Shown: in pieces, positions 51,793 through 60,996 of the stretch
How the letters are laid out: each line of letters starts with the position of its first letter
Position numbering within the stretch: the stretch's first letter is position 1
Origin: Chengkuizengella sediminis
GTDB taxonomy: Bacteria > Bacillota > Bacilli > Paenibacillales > KCTC-33759
Length of the DNA stretch: 64,000 nt
Reading direction: 5' to 3'
NCBI RefSeq assembly: GCF_010078385.1
Contig: NZ_SIJC01000008.1
Coordinates: forward strand, 62,001-126,000
The notes under the pieces: generated by a model
Told to the model about the DNA's origin: nothing
Databases searched by the model: none
What the model saw: the letters and a program-made list of their open reading frames with translations, nothing else
Made by a program: the position numbers and the translations under genes

Positions 51793-54093
51793 ATGAATAA
51801 AGAACAATCTGATAGATTGAGTAAAGAAACTAAGTTAAAAGAAATAGAGTTAGAGATTGAGCAAAAAAATGATGAAATTGAGGATTTAAGGAAAGAAATA
51901 GGGCGAAAGAATGAACAGCTCTTTAAAGCAATCACCAACATAAATAAAAAAAATCAAATTATCAATGAATTAAATAGGACTAATGTTTCTAGTCAGATGA
52001 ATAATGATATACTCCTTAATGATTATCAGAATAACAAATTACAAAGAAAATTTTTCAAGGATATTCTTTTTATTAATGGATGTACATTAGATCATCCTTT
52101 TAGGTACAGAGTACTTCATCAGATTGAACAGTTACATTTTAATGGTTACTCATGTGATTGTGTCTTTTATGAAGATTTAGATTTGCAAATGGTAAAGTAT
52201 TATAGAGGATTTATATTTTATAGATGTCCACATACGAAAAACGTTGAAGAATTTATAATAAAGTGTAAGTACTATAACAAAGTAACGTTTTTTGATATAG
52301 ATGACTTAGTCATAGACTTTAAATATGTGAATCAAATTAAGTATATTCATACCATGAATGAGAAGGATTATGATTTGTATATGGACGGGGTCAATCGAAT
52401 GCAACAAACGATGAAGTTATGTGATCATGCTATTACTACCACGGAAACATTAAAAGAAGAGCTTTGCGAATATGTGAATGGTGAAATATTTATTAATCGA
52501 AATGTGTCTTCTGATTACATGGCATATTTAGCGTTAGAAGCACTTAAAACAAAAGTACCTGATAATAACAAAATAATAATCGGTTATTTTAGTGGGAGTA
52601 TTACACATAATGACGACTTTCAAATGATACTTCCTATAATAAAGCGAGTGCTGTCAGAGTATAAAAATTTGTATATAAAAATTGTTGGAATATTAGATGT
52701 TCCAGATGAATTAGAAAATTATAAAGAACAAATTATCATAGAAGAATTTCATCATTGGCAAGAGCTGCCTAAAATTATTTCTGCAGTAGACATAAATATA
52801 TGTCCACTAGAAAATACGATCTTTAATAGGGCTAAATCTGAGAATAAATGGGTAGAAGCTGCTTTTGTCAAAACACCAACAATAGCAAGTAATGTAGGGG
52901 CCTTTAATACTTGTATTCAACATGGTGTCGACGGACTATTATGTAATGATAACGACGATTGGTATTTAAACTTGAAATTGTTAATTGATGATGACAGAAA
53001 AAGAAATAGTATAGCTGAAAATGCATGTCACAGGGTTAGAAAAAATAATGTAACTTCATATACAGGATTGTCATTATTAAAATTTATTGAATCAAATTTA
53101 AATCCCAATATTTTATTTGTTTTACCCTCAACTAATATTAGTGGGGGAGTAAATGTAACGATTAAACATTGTAGTATATTACGAGATCATGGTTATGATG
53201 TAACAATCATCAATAATGATAAAAGTGATGAAAATATAAAAAATAAAGATGGTGAAGTTAATGTGGTGTCTTCTTTAAATACTACTTTTCAGGCATTCTT
53301 TCACAAGTTAGTTGCGACATTATGGAATACATTAGATTTTGTTAACATTTATCCAAAAGTAAAGAAAAAGTATTATTTGGTACAAAATTTTGAAACCGAT
53401 TTTTATGCACACGGCCAATCAACGAAGATATATGCAAACAGAACTTATAATTCTTTCAACAACTTGAAATATCTAACGATATCCAAGTGGTGCTCTAGTT
53501 GGTTATATGAAAAATACAAGAAACAATCAAAATATGTTCCAAACGGAATTGATCTTGCTATCTTTAAGTATAAAAAAAGAAATTTTAAAGAGAAAAAAAT
53601 AAAAATTTTAATAGAAGGTAACTCCGAAGACAATGGTAAAAATGTAGATGAGAGTTTTAAGATTAGTAATCAATTAGATAGAGATAAATATGAAATATGG
53701 TATTTATCATATAAAGGAAAACCAAAAGATTGGTATATGGTTGATAAATTGTTTCATCAGATTCCTAATGATGAGGTCTATAAAATATATCAAGAATGTC
53801 ATTTATTGATTAAATCAAGTATATTAGAGAGTTTTTCATATCCACCTCTTGAGATGATGGCAACTGGTGGTATTGTACTTGTTGCTCCTAATGAGGGCAA
53901 CAAAGAATATCTAAAAGATCGAGAAAATTGTCTTATGTATAACCAAGGTGATATTAACATGGCTATCAGTTTAATTGAAGAGGTTATTTCTGATGAGTCT
54001 TTAAGGGGAAAATTGATTTGTTCTGGTCTAGAAACATCAAAAGGAAGAGAGTGGAATTGTATGAAAGATCGTATTGTTGAATTGTATGATTAA
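51793..54093 (+). CDS. Large glycosyltransferase with N-terminal coiled coil and two GT-B-like regions
   Basis: The 766-residue protein. Residues 1-65 are a Glu/Lys-rich coiled coil (KLKEIELEIEQKNDEIEDL..). Residues about 90-420 resemble a glycosyl transferase group 1 unit (FDIDDLVIDFK, CPLENTIFNRAKSENKWVEAAFVKTP..). Residues about 440-766 are a second unit with GGVNVTIKHCSIL, YLTISKWCSSWLYEKY, FVPNGID-like NGIDLAIF and SSILESFSYPPLEMMATGG. ATG 51793 behind GAGGTG is chosen over the in-frame ATG 51769. It probably elongates the surface glycan; the coiled coil may set chain length or anchor it. Confidence 0.82.
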   Translation: MNKEQSDRLSKETKLKEIELEIEQKNDEIEDLRKEIGRKNEQLFKAITNINKKNQIINELNRTNVSSQMNNDILLNDYQNNKLQRKFFKDILFINGCTLDHPFRYRVLHQIEQLHFNGYSCDCVFYEDLDLQMVKYYRGFIFYRCPHTKNVEEFIIKCKYYNKVTFFDIDDLVIDFKYVNQIKYIHTMNEKDYDLYMDGVNRMQQTMKLCDHAITTTETLKEELCEYVNGEIFINRNVSSDYMAYLALEALKTKVPDNNKIIIGYFSGSITHNDDFQMILPIIKRVLSEYKNLYIKIVGILDVPDELENYKEQIIIEEFHHWQELPKIISAVDINICPLENTIFNRAKSENKWVEAAFVKTPTIASNVGAFNTCIQHGVDGLLCNDNDDWYLNLKLLIDDDRKRNSIAENACHRVRKNNVTSYTGLSLLKFIESNLNPNILFVLPSTNISGGVNVTIKHCSILRDHGYDVTIINNDKSDENIKNKDGEVNVVSSLNTTFQAFFHKLVATLWNTLDFVNIYPKVKKKYYLVQNFETDFYAHGQSTKIYANRTYNSFNNLKYLTISKWCSSWLYEKYKKQSKYVPNGIDLAIFKYKKRNFKEKKIKILIEGNSEDNGKNVDESFKISNQLDRDKYEIWYLSYKGKPKDWYMVDKLFHQIPNDEVYKIYQECHLLIKSSILESFSYPPLEMMATGGIVLVAPNEGNKEYLKDRENCLMYNQGDINMAISLIEEVISDESLRGKLICSGLETSKGREWNCMKDRIVELYD

Positions 54094-54185
54094 AATTGAT
54101 CAATAAGTTAAAATGTTCTTCTATTGTAGTATTTGTGCCTATAGGAGTATGTTTCAAAACAAATGTCTGTTAAAGTTCCATAGAG

Positions 54186-54206
54186 GGGGATAGACATCCC
54201 TTTTTT
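54186..54206 (+). terminator. Rho-independent terminator
   Basis: GGGAT (54187-54191) and ATCCC (54196-54200) are followed by T6. It ends the large glycosyltransferase transcript. Confidence 0.7.
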
Positions 54207-54211
54207 CTATA

Positions 54212-54239
54212 ACATCGGCATGTGTCAGCATGCCGATGT
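54212..54239. terminator. Second hairpin, probable terminator for the leftward gene
   Basis: ACATCGGCATG (54212-54222) and CATGCCGATGT (54229-54239) pair perfectly, between convergent genes. A T-rich stretch follows on the minus strand. Confidence 0.65.
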
Positions 54240-54267
54240 GTATGGTTCGAACTTTTCTGTATATAAA

Positions 54268-55059
54268 TCAAATCCCTATCTGTTTTAAGGTGGGGATCAT
54301 TTGACGTTTACGTTTTCTCCAATATACACTATGAGGATCAATTCTAATAAGTGGCTCATTTATTTTGTTTTGTTGACGAAAATCATGCACCGCTGGTTTA
54401 CATGTTGGTAATTCGTAATCATCAATAATTATAAATCCATCTGGAGAAACCTTATGATAAAGATTTGTTAAGCTATCCATGGTAGATTCATATAAGTCAC
54501 CATCCAGTCTAGCGATAGCAATTTTACCAAAGGGTGCCGATGGTAAGGTATCTTTAAACCAACCTTTTAGAAATTTCACTTGATCATCAAGTAAATCATA
54601 TTTTCTAAAATTTTGTTGAACTTGTTCTAAAGAAACACTTAAGTAATCACTGGTCCATAGTATATCACCTGCATCATGTGGATATTTCTCTTCATTAGGT
54701 ACAGGTAATCCTTTAAATGAATCAGCGACCCAAACATTACGGTTTTGTATACTGTAAGCTTTTAAAAATCCACGCATGAAAATGCAACTTCCCCCCCTCC
54801 AGACACCTGTTTCAATGAAATCTCCTTTAATGTTATCTTTTATAACACTTTCCATTGCGTCGTGTAATTGATCCATTCGGGGGCGTCCAATCATGCTATG
54901 TGCAATGGTAGGCCAATTGTGAGAATTTAAGAATTCATTTAATTCTGAAGGTATGGGACGGCCTGTAGGTGAATATATTTCTTTTTTTGACCAAATCTCA
55001 AACAATATTGTCTTTTTTAGTAACTCAAGATATAAATTTATTTCACGCTTTGCTTTCAT
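54268..55059 (-). CDS. TylF/MycF-family sugar O-methyltransferase
   Basis: The 263-residue protein matches macrocin O-methyltransferase-type enzymes: HSMIGRPRMDQLHDAMESVI, GDFIETGVWRGGSCIFMRGFL (SAM site), VWVADSFKGLPVP, ARLDGDLYESTMDSL and FIIIDDYELPTCKPAVHDFR (metal-binding Asp pair). These magnesium-dependent enzymes methylate hydroxyls of deoxysugars in natural products and some glycans. ATG 55059 follows AAAGGGGAGAATATTA. Its presence next to a dideoxyhexose pathway suggests an O-methylated dideoxysugar end product. Confidence 0.87.
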   Translation of the reverse strand: MKAKREINLYLELLKKTILFEIWSKKEIYSPTGRPIPSELNEFLNSHNWPTIAHSMIGRPRMDQLHDAMESVIKDNIKGDFIETGVWRGGSCIFMRGFLKAYSIQNRNVWVADSFKGLPVPNEEKYPHDAGDILWTSDYLSVSLEQVQQNFRKYDLLDDQVKFLKGWFKDTLPSAPFGKIAIARLDGDLYESTMDSLTNLYHKVSPDGFIIIDDYELPTCKPAVHDFRQQNKINEPLIRIDPHSVYWRKRKRQMIPTLKQIGI

Positions 55060-55080
55060 TAATATTCTCCCCTTTAGCAT

Positions 55081-55471
55081 TCGAACATCAGTTCGATAAT
55101 TTCACTCATGCTTAAACATGTATACTTCTTATATTATTATTTTTCGTTATAAATTGTGACAAATGAAAGAAGATGAGCATTTGCACTCATGAAATCTGAA
55201 AATGTTAAAAAGTCTCACTGGAATCGAACAAGATGAATTTGGAGAGAAATTCTTAAGTTATAATTAACACTTTTTAGATATTAAATCTCCTTAATATGAT
55301 TTTCCTTGGGAAAATAAAGATATATATGGATATTCGCCTCATTTGGAACTCTATTCCATCATTTTTCATATATATAACAACATACATTTGAGAATGAAAT
55401 TGTATCTTAAGGATATGATTTTATTGTTTTGTCAAAAGTGAAATCATGGTTTAGAGGCAGGGGAAGATAAT
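55081..55471. other. Divergent intergenic region
   Basis: This 390-base A+T-rich stretch lies between the leftward methyltransferase and rightward glycosyltransferase genes, so promoters for both should be here. I see no clear consensus promoter, operator palindrome of note or small gene. Confidence 0.4.
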
Positions 55472-56566
55472 ATGACTATGGCAACAATAAGTCTTTGTAT
55501 GATAGTGAGAGATGAAGAGGAAGTACTTGATCGATGTTTAGCATCAATTGCTGACTTAGTAGATGAAATCATAATTGTAGATACAGGTTCAACCGATCAA
55601 ACGAAAGAGATTGCTAAGAAGTATACCGACAAGATTTTTGATTTTGAGTGGATAGATGATTTTTCAGCAGCGAGAAATTTCTCTTTTTCAAAAGCAACAA
55701 GTGAATTTATTATGTGGCTCGACGCAGATGATATTGTACCTGAAGAAAGTCGCAAACAAATTTTAAAACTGAAAGGCAAACTTATTCCACATAACATGGA
55801 GTGTGTCATGATGGAATATGAATACTCCTATGATGAGGAGGGGAACCCCACATTTGCTCATCGTCGCGAACGTATTGTAAAAAAAGAGTGCAATTTTCAA
55901 TGGGTTGGATTAGTTCATGAAATACTTGAAGTTACAGGGGTTGTTTTCGTAACGAATATTGTTATAAAACATTTAAAAACCAAACCAAATACAGATCGAA
56001 ACATAAAAATTTATGAAAAAGCGATTGAAGAGGGCAAGGACTTAACTGCAAGAGACGTGTTGCATTATGCGAATGAATGTTTTGATCATAAAAAACATAG
56101 AGAAGCGATAGAATGGTACCAGAAATTTTTGAAAGAAGATTCTGAGAACGTTGATGAGCGAATTTATGCATATTTAAAACTTGTTGATTGTTATATTCAT
56201 TTTCAACAATATGATCAAGCGTTGAAGTATGGTTTGTACACGTTTCAATTGGATACGCCTAGGGCGGAGATTTGTTGTAGATTAGGTTACATTTACGAAT
56301 TTAAAAAAGAAATAGAAAAAGCAATTAGCTGGTACAAAATAGCTACTGTCATTGATATTCCAGGGCAGAGTGTGTATGTGCAACAACCATGTTATACATG
56401 GCTTCCACATATACAAATCTGTGCCTGTTACATGTCTTTGGGTAATCTTGAAAAAGCAAAAAAACATAATGACATGGCAGCAAAGTATATTCCTAATAGT
56501 TCTTACGTAACTAATAATGAAAAGATTTTAGAAGAAATGAAATCAAAAAACAATGCAGCCACATAG
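55472..56566 (+). CDS. GT2 glycosyltransferase with C-terminal TPR-like repeats
   Basis: The 364-residue protein has an N-terminal GT-A domain (ISLCMIVRDEEEVLDRCLASI, IIIVDTGSTDQTKEIAKKYTDKIFDFEW, MWLDADDIVPEE with the DXD motif, FQWVGLVHEILE). From about residue 205 onward are helical tetratricopeptide-like repeats (HREAIEWYQKFLKEDSEN, YDQALKYGLYTF, IEKAISWYKIA, LEKAKKHNDMAAKY). This layout matches SunS-related glycosyltransferases that modify peptides or spore proteins; the TPR part probably binds the acceptor. Confidence 0.88.
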   Translation: MTMATISLCMIVRDEEEVLDRCLASIADLVDEIIIVDTGSTDQTKEIAKKYTDKIFDFEWIDDFSAARNFSFSKATSEFIMWLDADDIVPEESRKQILKLKGKLIPHNMECVMMEYEYSYDEEGNPTFAHRRERIVKKECNFQWVGLVHEILEVTGVVFVTNIVIKHLKTKPNTDRNIKIYEKAIEEGKDLTARDVLHYANECFDHKKHREAIEWYQKFLKEDSENVDERIYAYLKLVDCYIHFQQYDQALKYGLYTFQLDTPRAEICCRLGYIYEFKKEIEKAISWYKIATVIDIPGQSVYVQQPCYTWLPHIQICACYMSLGNLEKAKKHNDMAAKYIPNSSYVTNNEKILEEMKSKNNAAT

Positions 56567-56626
56567 TGAGTGAGATGTGTGAAAAATATGATTATAAATC
56601 ATTTGATTTCGTTTTGGTTTGATGAT

Positions 56627-56655
56627 GGGTAACCTATAAGGGTTACCCTATTTGA
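56627..56655 (+). terminator. Rho-independent terminator
   Basis: GGGTAACC (56627-56634) pairs with GGTTACCC (56641-56648), followed by TATTTG. Confidence 0.65.
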
Positions 56656-56831
56656 ACGTTGGGGAATACTAAATTTGTTCATTTCTTGTAATTTGACAGG
56701 TGGATATGGCAAAATTAAGCTGTAGAATTCCACTATTATCAGTGACATCAGTTATATAACAATCCCATCTCTTGGGCATATTGTGTAACAAGTGAGATTG
56801 AGTACATTAAACAAAAGGAATATGAAAATAT

Positions 56832-57677
56832 ATGAGAAATGAAAAAATTAAACACCTATGCATTTCTGGTTTAGACGGAACTTTATTAAATAATAAAACA
56901 CAACTATCTGAGCCTTCTTGTCACCAATTGAATATACTCATACGTAATGGTTTGCTCTTTACAGTTGCGAGTGCAAGAAGTATTTTTTCCATTCGACAAA
57001 CTTTAAAGGGTTTATCTCTTACATTACCGGTAATAGAGTTTGGTGGAGCTTTGATAACAGATATGGATACGGGACATCACCATGTAATAAACAACATTGA
57101 ACCAAATTTAACGAATGAGTTATATCATTTATTTTCTGAAAGCGGATTTACACCTCTAATTACCAGTTTTAATGGAAAAGAAGATTGTCTATATTATGAA
57201 ACCATCTCAAATGAAGGGGTAAATTGGTATATAATAAATAGACAACAAATGAAGGATACCCGCTTAAAGAAAGTTGAATTAAAGAGTATAATGAAGGATC
57301 AAATTGTATGTTTTACAATTATTGAACATTATGAAATATTAAGAGAACTTAGAAATAAGATCCTTGATATGTATTCCAATCATGTAGAAGTATACTTAAA
57401 AGAAAATCCCTTTACAAAAGGATGGTTTTGGTTAACCGTTCATGATAAAAAAGCAACAAAAGAACACGCAATCCACTACTTATTAAAAGAATATGGAGTT
57501 AACAAAGAACAACTAACTGTTTTTGGCAGTAAAACGAGTGATCTAAACATGTTCAAAATTGCAAAAAATCGGATCGCAGTTTCTAATGCAAAACCAGAAC
57601 TAAAAGAGGCTGCTACAAAGGTCATAGGAAGCAATAATGAAGATAGCGTGGTGAATTACATCTTAAATAGTGTATAA
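56832..57677 (+). CDS. HAD-IIB (Cof-type) protein with degenerate catalytic motifs
   Basis: The 281-residue protein has the Cof-like fold and size. Motif I reads ISGLDGTLL where active enzymes have DxDGT, so the nucleophile Asp is Gly13; motif IV reads FGSKTSDLNMF in place of GDxxNDxxM. Motif II (VASARS) and the cap region are kept. Phosphatase activity is therefore doubtful; a binding or structural role, or recent loss of function, is possible. It begins a run of small enzymes of the same strand. Confidence 0.82.
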   Translation: MRNEKIKHLCISGLDGTLLNNKTQLSEPSCHQLNILIRNGLLFTVASARSIFSIRQTLKGLSLTLPVIEFGGALITDMDTGHHHVINNIEPNLTNELYHLFSESGFTPLITSFNGKEDCLYYETISNEGVNWYIINRQQMKDTRLKKVELKSIMKDQIVCFTIIEHYEILRELRNKILDMYSNHVEVYLKENPFTKGWFWLTVHDKKATKEHAIHYLLKEYGVNKEQLTVFGSKTSDLNMFKIAKNRIAVSNAKPELKEAATKVIGSNNEDSVVNYILNSV

Positions 57678-57740
57678 GCCTCGGGCGATTAATCTAAAAA
57701 CGTATAAATAAATATATCATAATTTTACTTGGAGGTTTGT

Positions 57741-58475
57741 ATGAATCGAATTGCAATTATATCTGATATTCATGGCAATATTCCTGCTCTTGATGCAGTA
57801 ATGAATGACATAACAAAAAGAGATATACATAAAATCTATTGTTTAGGAGATATGGTAGGAAAAGGACCTCATTCAGAAATAGCGGTTGATCGAGTTAGAG
57901 AACATTGTGATGTGGTCATTAAAGGAAATTGGGATGATTCTATAACTTTGAAACATGAGCATGAAACAATGTTATGGCATCAGAAACGATTAGGAGTACA
58001 TAGGTTAGATTATTTAAGGAGTTTACCTTTTTCAATTCATTTTTGGATGAGTGGGAAGTTAGTTCGATTATTTCATGCATCTGCAGAAAGTGTGTATAAA
58101 AGGGTTCAACCTTGGGATTCAATGGAAGAAAGGCTTGCTATGTTTAATAATACGGAAAGTACGGGTTTTCCTGAAATAGAACCTGATATGGTAGGATACG
58201 GAGACATTCATAATGCTTACATTCAAAACTATAGAGGCAAAACATTGTTTAATGTAGGAAGTGTCGGTAATCCTTTAGATCTTAAACTAGCATCATATGC
58301 AATTATTGAAGGAGAATTAGATAGTGGAGACCAGGGTTCGGTTTCAACCCAAATTGTAAGAGTTCCTTATGATATTGAACTTTCAATAAAACAAGCTGTT
58401 GATGAAAACATGCCTGAACTTGAAGCTTATATTAAAGAATTAAGAACTGGTAAGTATAGAGGGTTAAAGGATTAG
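57741..58475 (+). CDS. Calcineurin-like metallophosphoesterase
   Basis: The 244-residue protein has the metal-site motifs IISDIHGNIPAL, YCLGDMVGKGP, IKGNWDD, a His region (RLFHAS) and VGYGDIHNAYI plus NVGSVGNP, as in YfcE/ApaH-like phosphoesterases. It probably cleaves a phosphodiester or nucleotide such as cyclic nucleotides or Ap4A; the exact substrate is unknown. ATG 57741 with GGAGG upstream is used rather than TTG 57729. Confidence 0.88.
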   Translation: MNRIAIISDIHGNIPALDAVMNDITKRDIHKIYCLGDMVGKGPHSEIAVDRVREHCDVVIKGNWDDSITLKHEHETMLWHQKRLGVHRLDYLRSLPFSIHFWMSGKLVRLFHASAESVYKRVQPWDSMEERLAMFNNTESTGFPEIEPDMVGYGDIHNAYIQNYRGKTLFNVGSVGNPLDLKLASYAIIEGELDSGDQGSVSTQIVRVPYDIELSIKQAVDENMPELEAYIKELRTGKYRGLKD

Positions 58476-58505
58476 TAAGAACTTTTATTAAAAGGGGAGA
58501 TAACT

Positions 58506-59123
58506 TTGAAGAAACTAACTGAACATTGGAATGGGATATACAAAAAAACGGAAGATGAAAATTTAGGGTGGTATGAGGAAGGTTTTTCACAAACATTAAA
58601 GATATTAAATCTAATCCCAACATGGAAAGAATCTAAAATGTTTGTTTCAGGTGTTGGAACATCGGGTTTAGTGGATGAACTTTTACAATCTAAGGCAGAT
58701 TTAGTATTAAATGATTTAAGTTCAGAAGCAATTGAGAAATTAAAACTCAAATATATGGATATGGGTAACCGTATTGAATGGCTGTGTCAGGACATTTCTG
58801 AACCACTGCCAACAGATTTGAAAGAGATAGATATTTGGATCGATAGAGCAGTGCTGCACTTTTTAACGGATGATGTTTCTATTGGGCAGTATTTCAAAAA
58901 TGTAACCACTAGTCTGAACGTTGGAGGTTATGCAATTTTTGCTGAGTTCTCAAAAAAGGGTGCAACTAAATGTGCGGGTCTTGATGTTAGAAGATATGAT
59001 ATTCAAGATTTAAAAGAATATCTTCCTTCTTTTGAATGTATTGCAGAAGAAGAATATACATTTATCAATCCTAAGGGGGACACACGTCCTTACATATATG
59101 CTTTATTTAGTAAAATTAAATAA
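58506..59123 (+). CDS. Class I SAM methyltransferase, thiopurine/tellurite-type
   Basis: The 205-residue protein has HWNGIYKKTEDENLGWYEEGFSQTL at the N terminus, SAM loop FVSGVGTSGLVDELL, LVLNDLSSEAIEKL and DIWIDRAVLHFLTDD, close in pattern to small TPMT/TehB-like methyltransferases. The TTG start follows AAAAGGGGAG, 30 bp after the phosphoesterase gene. The substrate is unknown; detoxification is a common role. Confidence 0.83.
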   Translation: MKKLTEHWNGIYKKTEDENLGWYEEGFSQTLKILNLIPTWKESKMFVSGVGTSGLVDELLQSKADLVLNDLSSEAIEKLKLKYMDMGNRIEWLCQDISEPLPTDLKEIDIWIDRAVLHFLTDDVSIGQYFKNVTTSLNVGGYAIFAEFSKKGATKCAGLDVRRYDIQDLKEYLPSFECIAEEEYTFINPKGDTRPYIYALFSKIK

Positions 59124-59176
59124 GGAGATTCAATAATTTATATTCAACTTTAAAACAAACGTTAGAATAGGAGCAG

Positions 59177-59935
59177 ATGATATATCATCTGAGTGATTTA
59201 CTTATGATTTTTTTTGATATAGACGAAACGATTTTAGATTTTAAGGGAGCGGAATATCAAGCAGTAAAAGAATTTTATAACAAATTTACTGATATTTTTA
59301 AAATTACAGAAGATGAATTTTATGATCAATGGTGTACAATTGGTAAAAATCATTTTACTAGATTTTTAAAAGGTGAATTGACATTCGAGGAACAAAAAAT
59401 AGAAAGAATCAAAGATATTTTTCATTTAGTTGAATCAACACTTGATGATTTAAAAGCTGAACAATATTTTCAAATCTACTTAACTTACTTTGAAGAAAGT
59501 TGGAAAGTTTTTGATGATGTTTTTCCATGTTTAGATCAATTAAAAGATTATCGATTAGGGATTATAACCAATGGAGATGCACAGCAGCAAATTCAAAAAC
59601 TTAAAAAAATTGGAGTTTATGATTACTTTGAAATCATAATATCTGCTGGGGATTTAGGAATAGCAAAACCTAACACAGAAATTTTTAAAATAGCTTGTAA
59701 CAAAGCCAATACTAGACCCTCAGAGTGTTTTTATGTTGGAGATGATTTAAATACGGACATACTGGCTTGTGAAAAAGTGAAAATGAGAGGAATTTGGCTA
59801 AATCGAAAAAATCAGAAAGTTGAAACTCAAGTATCTTGGATAAACAACTTGTATGAATTAAAAGATAAAATAAAAGAATTAGAACTTGAAAGAATACATG
59901 AAGAGGTTTATAAAAAAATGGAAATGGAGGAATAA
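59177..59935 (+). CDS. HAD-superfamily phosphatase (YjjG/YfnB-like)
   Basis: The protein of 243-252 residues has all HAD motifs: FFDIDETILDF (two Asp), LGIITNGDAQQQ, AKPNTEIF and FYVGDDLNTDILA. It probably dephosphorylates nucleotides or sugar phosphates. Two starts are possible: ATG 59177 with AGGAG close by, or ATG 59204 directly before motif I. Family members start near motif I, so the shorter form deserves consideration. Confidence 0.87.
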   Translation: MIYHLSDLLMIFFDIDETILDFKGAEYQAVKEFYNKFTDIFKITEDEFYDQWCTIGKNHFTRFLKGELTFEEQKIERIKDIFHLVESTLDDLKAEQYFQIYLTYFEESWKVFDDVFPCLDQLKDYRLGIITNGDAQQQIQKLKKIGVYDYFEIIISAGDLGIAKPNTEIFKIACNKANTRPSECFYVGDDLNTDILACEKVKMRGIWLNRKNQKVETQVSWINNLYELKDKIKELELERIHEEVYKKMEMEE

Positions 59936-59936
59936 T

Positions 59937-60410
59937 ATGCAAACAATTGAAACAAAACGTGGTTTTGGATTCATGTACATCATAATTCTTATATTTCTAA
60001 TGTTTCCAATTAATGTGTTGGCTTATTATAAGATAGAAGTATTACCAATGATATTCAATGGTTCATTTCCTATTTTGATTAGTCTATCAAAATTATGGAG
60101 TTTTATCGTATTAATTGATTTTATTTTAATGCCTATTATTATAATGCTTTCCTTTGTTATTATAGTTTTATTTTTTAAACGAAGTAAGTATGTACCAAAA
60201 TTAATAACTTTGACACTTATCGGATATTTAATATTACTATTAATAGATTTGGCAGCTAATAACTTTCTGTCTAATTATGCAAATGGAGAATATTTGAGTG
60301 CAGTAAACGATAGAATTCTAAAAAGTATTTTTAGAACTTTTTTATACATATTAGTTACTATTCCGTATCTGTTTATTTCTAAAAAAACAAAAGAAATATT
60401 TATACGATAA
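59937..60410 (+). CDS. Small integral membrane protein of unknown function
   Basis: The 157-residue protein has about four hydrophobic segments (near 14-33, 48-78, 90-110 and 135-152) and few other marks. ATG 59937 behind GGAGGAATA lies one base after the previous stop, so it may be coupled to the HAD gene. No family is recognised. Confidence 0.7.
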   Translation: MQTIETKRGFGFMYIIILIFLMFPINVLAYYKIEVLPMIFNGSFPILISLSKLWSFIVLIDFILMPIIIMLSFVIIVLFFKRSKYVPKLITLTLIGYLILLLIDLAANNFLSNYANGEYLSAVNDRILKSIFRTFLYILVTIPYLFISKKTKEIFIR

Positions 60411-60436
60411 ATGATCAGAATAAAAGGGGGATCAAT

Positions 60437-60593
60437 ATGAAAATAAACAAAAAGAATGCTGAACATTATATTTGGGAATCGAGATCCTCCCTAACACTCC
60501 TCATCAAATGATGAACAATTCCTCTAGTAATGTTGAATTCTTGGTTTACCAACAAGTAAAGGTGATAGAGTTGCGGTTGATATAGCTAAGTGA
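60437..60593 (+). pseudogene. Internally deleted cupin-domain gene
   Basis: The ATG at 60437, behind AAAAGGGGG, starts MKINKKNAEHYIW, typical of small cupin proteins of Bacilli. The frame then jumps to C-terminal cupin sequence (PNTPHQMMNNSSSNVEFLV, then in another frame TSKGDRVAVDIAK) ending at 60593. The central metal-binding barrel is missing and the frame is broken at both junctions, so a large deletion plus a small indel have removed function. Confidence 0.7.
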
Positions 60594-60719
60594 ACAAACG
60601 CTAATTAGAATCGGGATTATTTATAGAAAACTGCTTAAATGATATTCAAAGAGCAAATTTATTATCAATGTTGGTTATATCATGGAAATAAATTCATTTT
60701 TACTTAGGAGTTAAAAATT

Positions 60720-60917
60720 ATGGGAAAACAGAATATAGTAATTTGTAATCTTGATAAAGGTGATGGCCCTTATTTATATGAGCTTGACAAATTGGTATGG
60801 AATGAAGAAAATTCACCAATGGTTTTTAATTTGGATAGCTTAGAAGAATTTGAAAATATCATCCATTCAGATAAATATTTTGGATTCTTGGTTGTTGAGA
60901 AAGATTGTATAAATTGA
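60720..60917 (+). pseudogene. Truncated GNAT acetyltransferase-like N terminus
   Basis: The 65-codon frame reads like the first strands and helices of a GNAT acetyltransferase (VICNLDKGDGPYLYELDKLVWNEENSPMVFNLDSLEEFENI, then FGFLVVEKD) and stops at 60915 before the acetyl-CoA-binding motif. The following 80 bases do not continue the fold. It is probably a remnant; a true 65-residue protein cannot be excluded. Confidence 0.55.
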
Positions 60918-60996
60918 TTCCATAAAAACCTGTATGTAAGAATCCCTGTAAAAATTATAAGGACGTTGTTTTTCGACACAAAAAGGGAGGATATGA

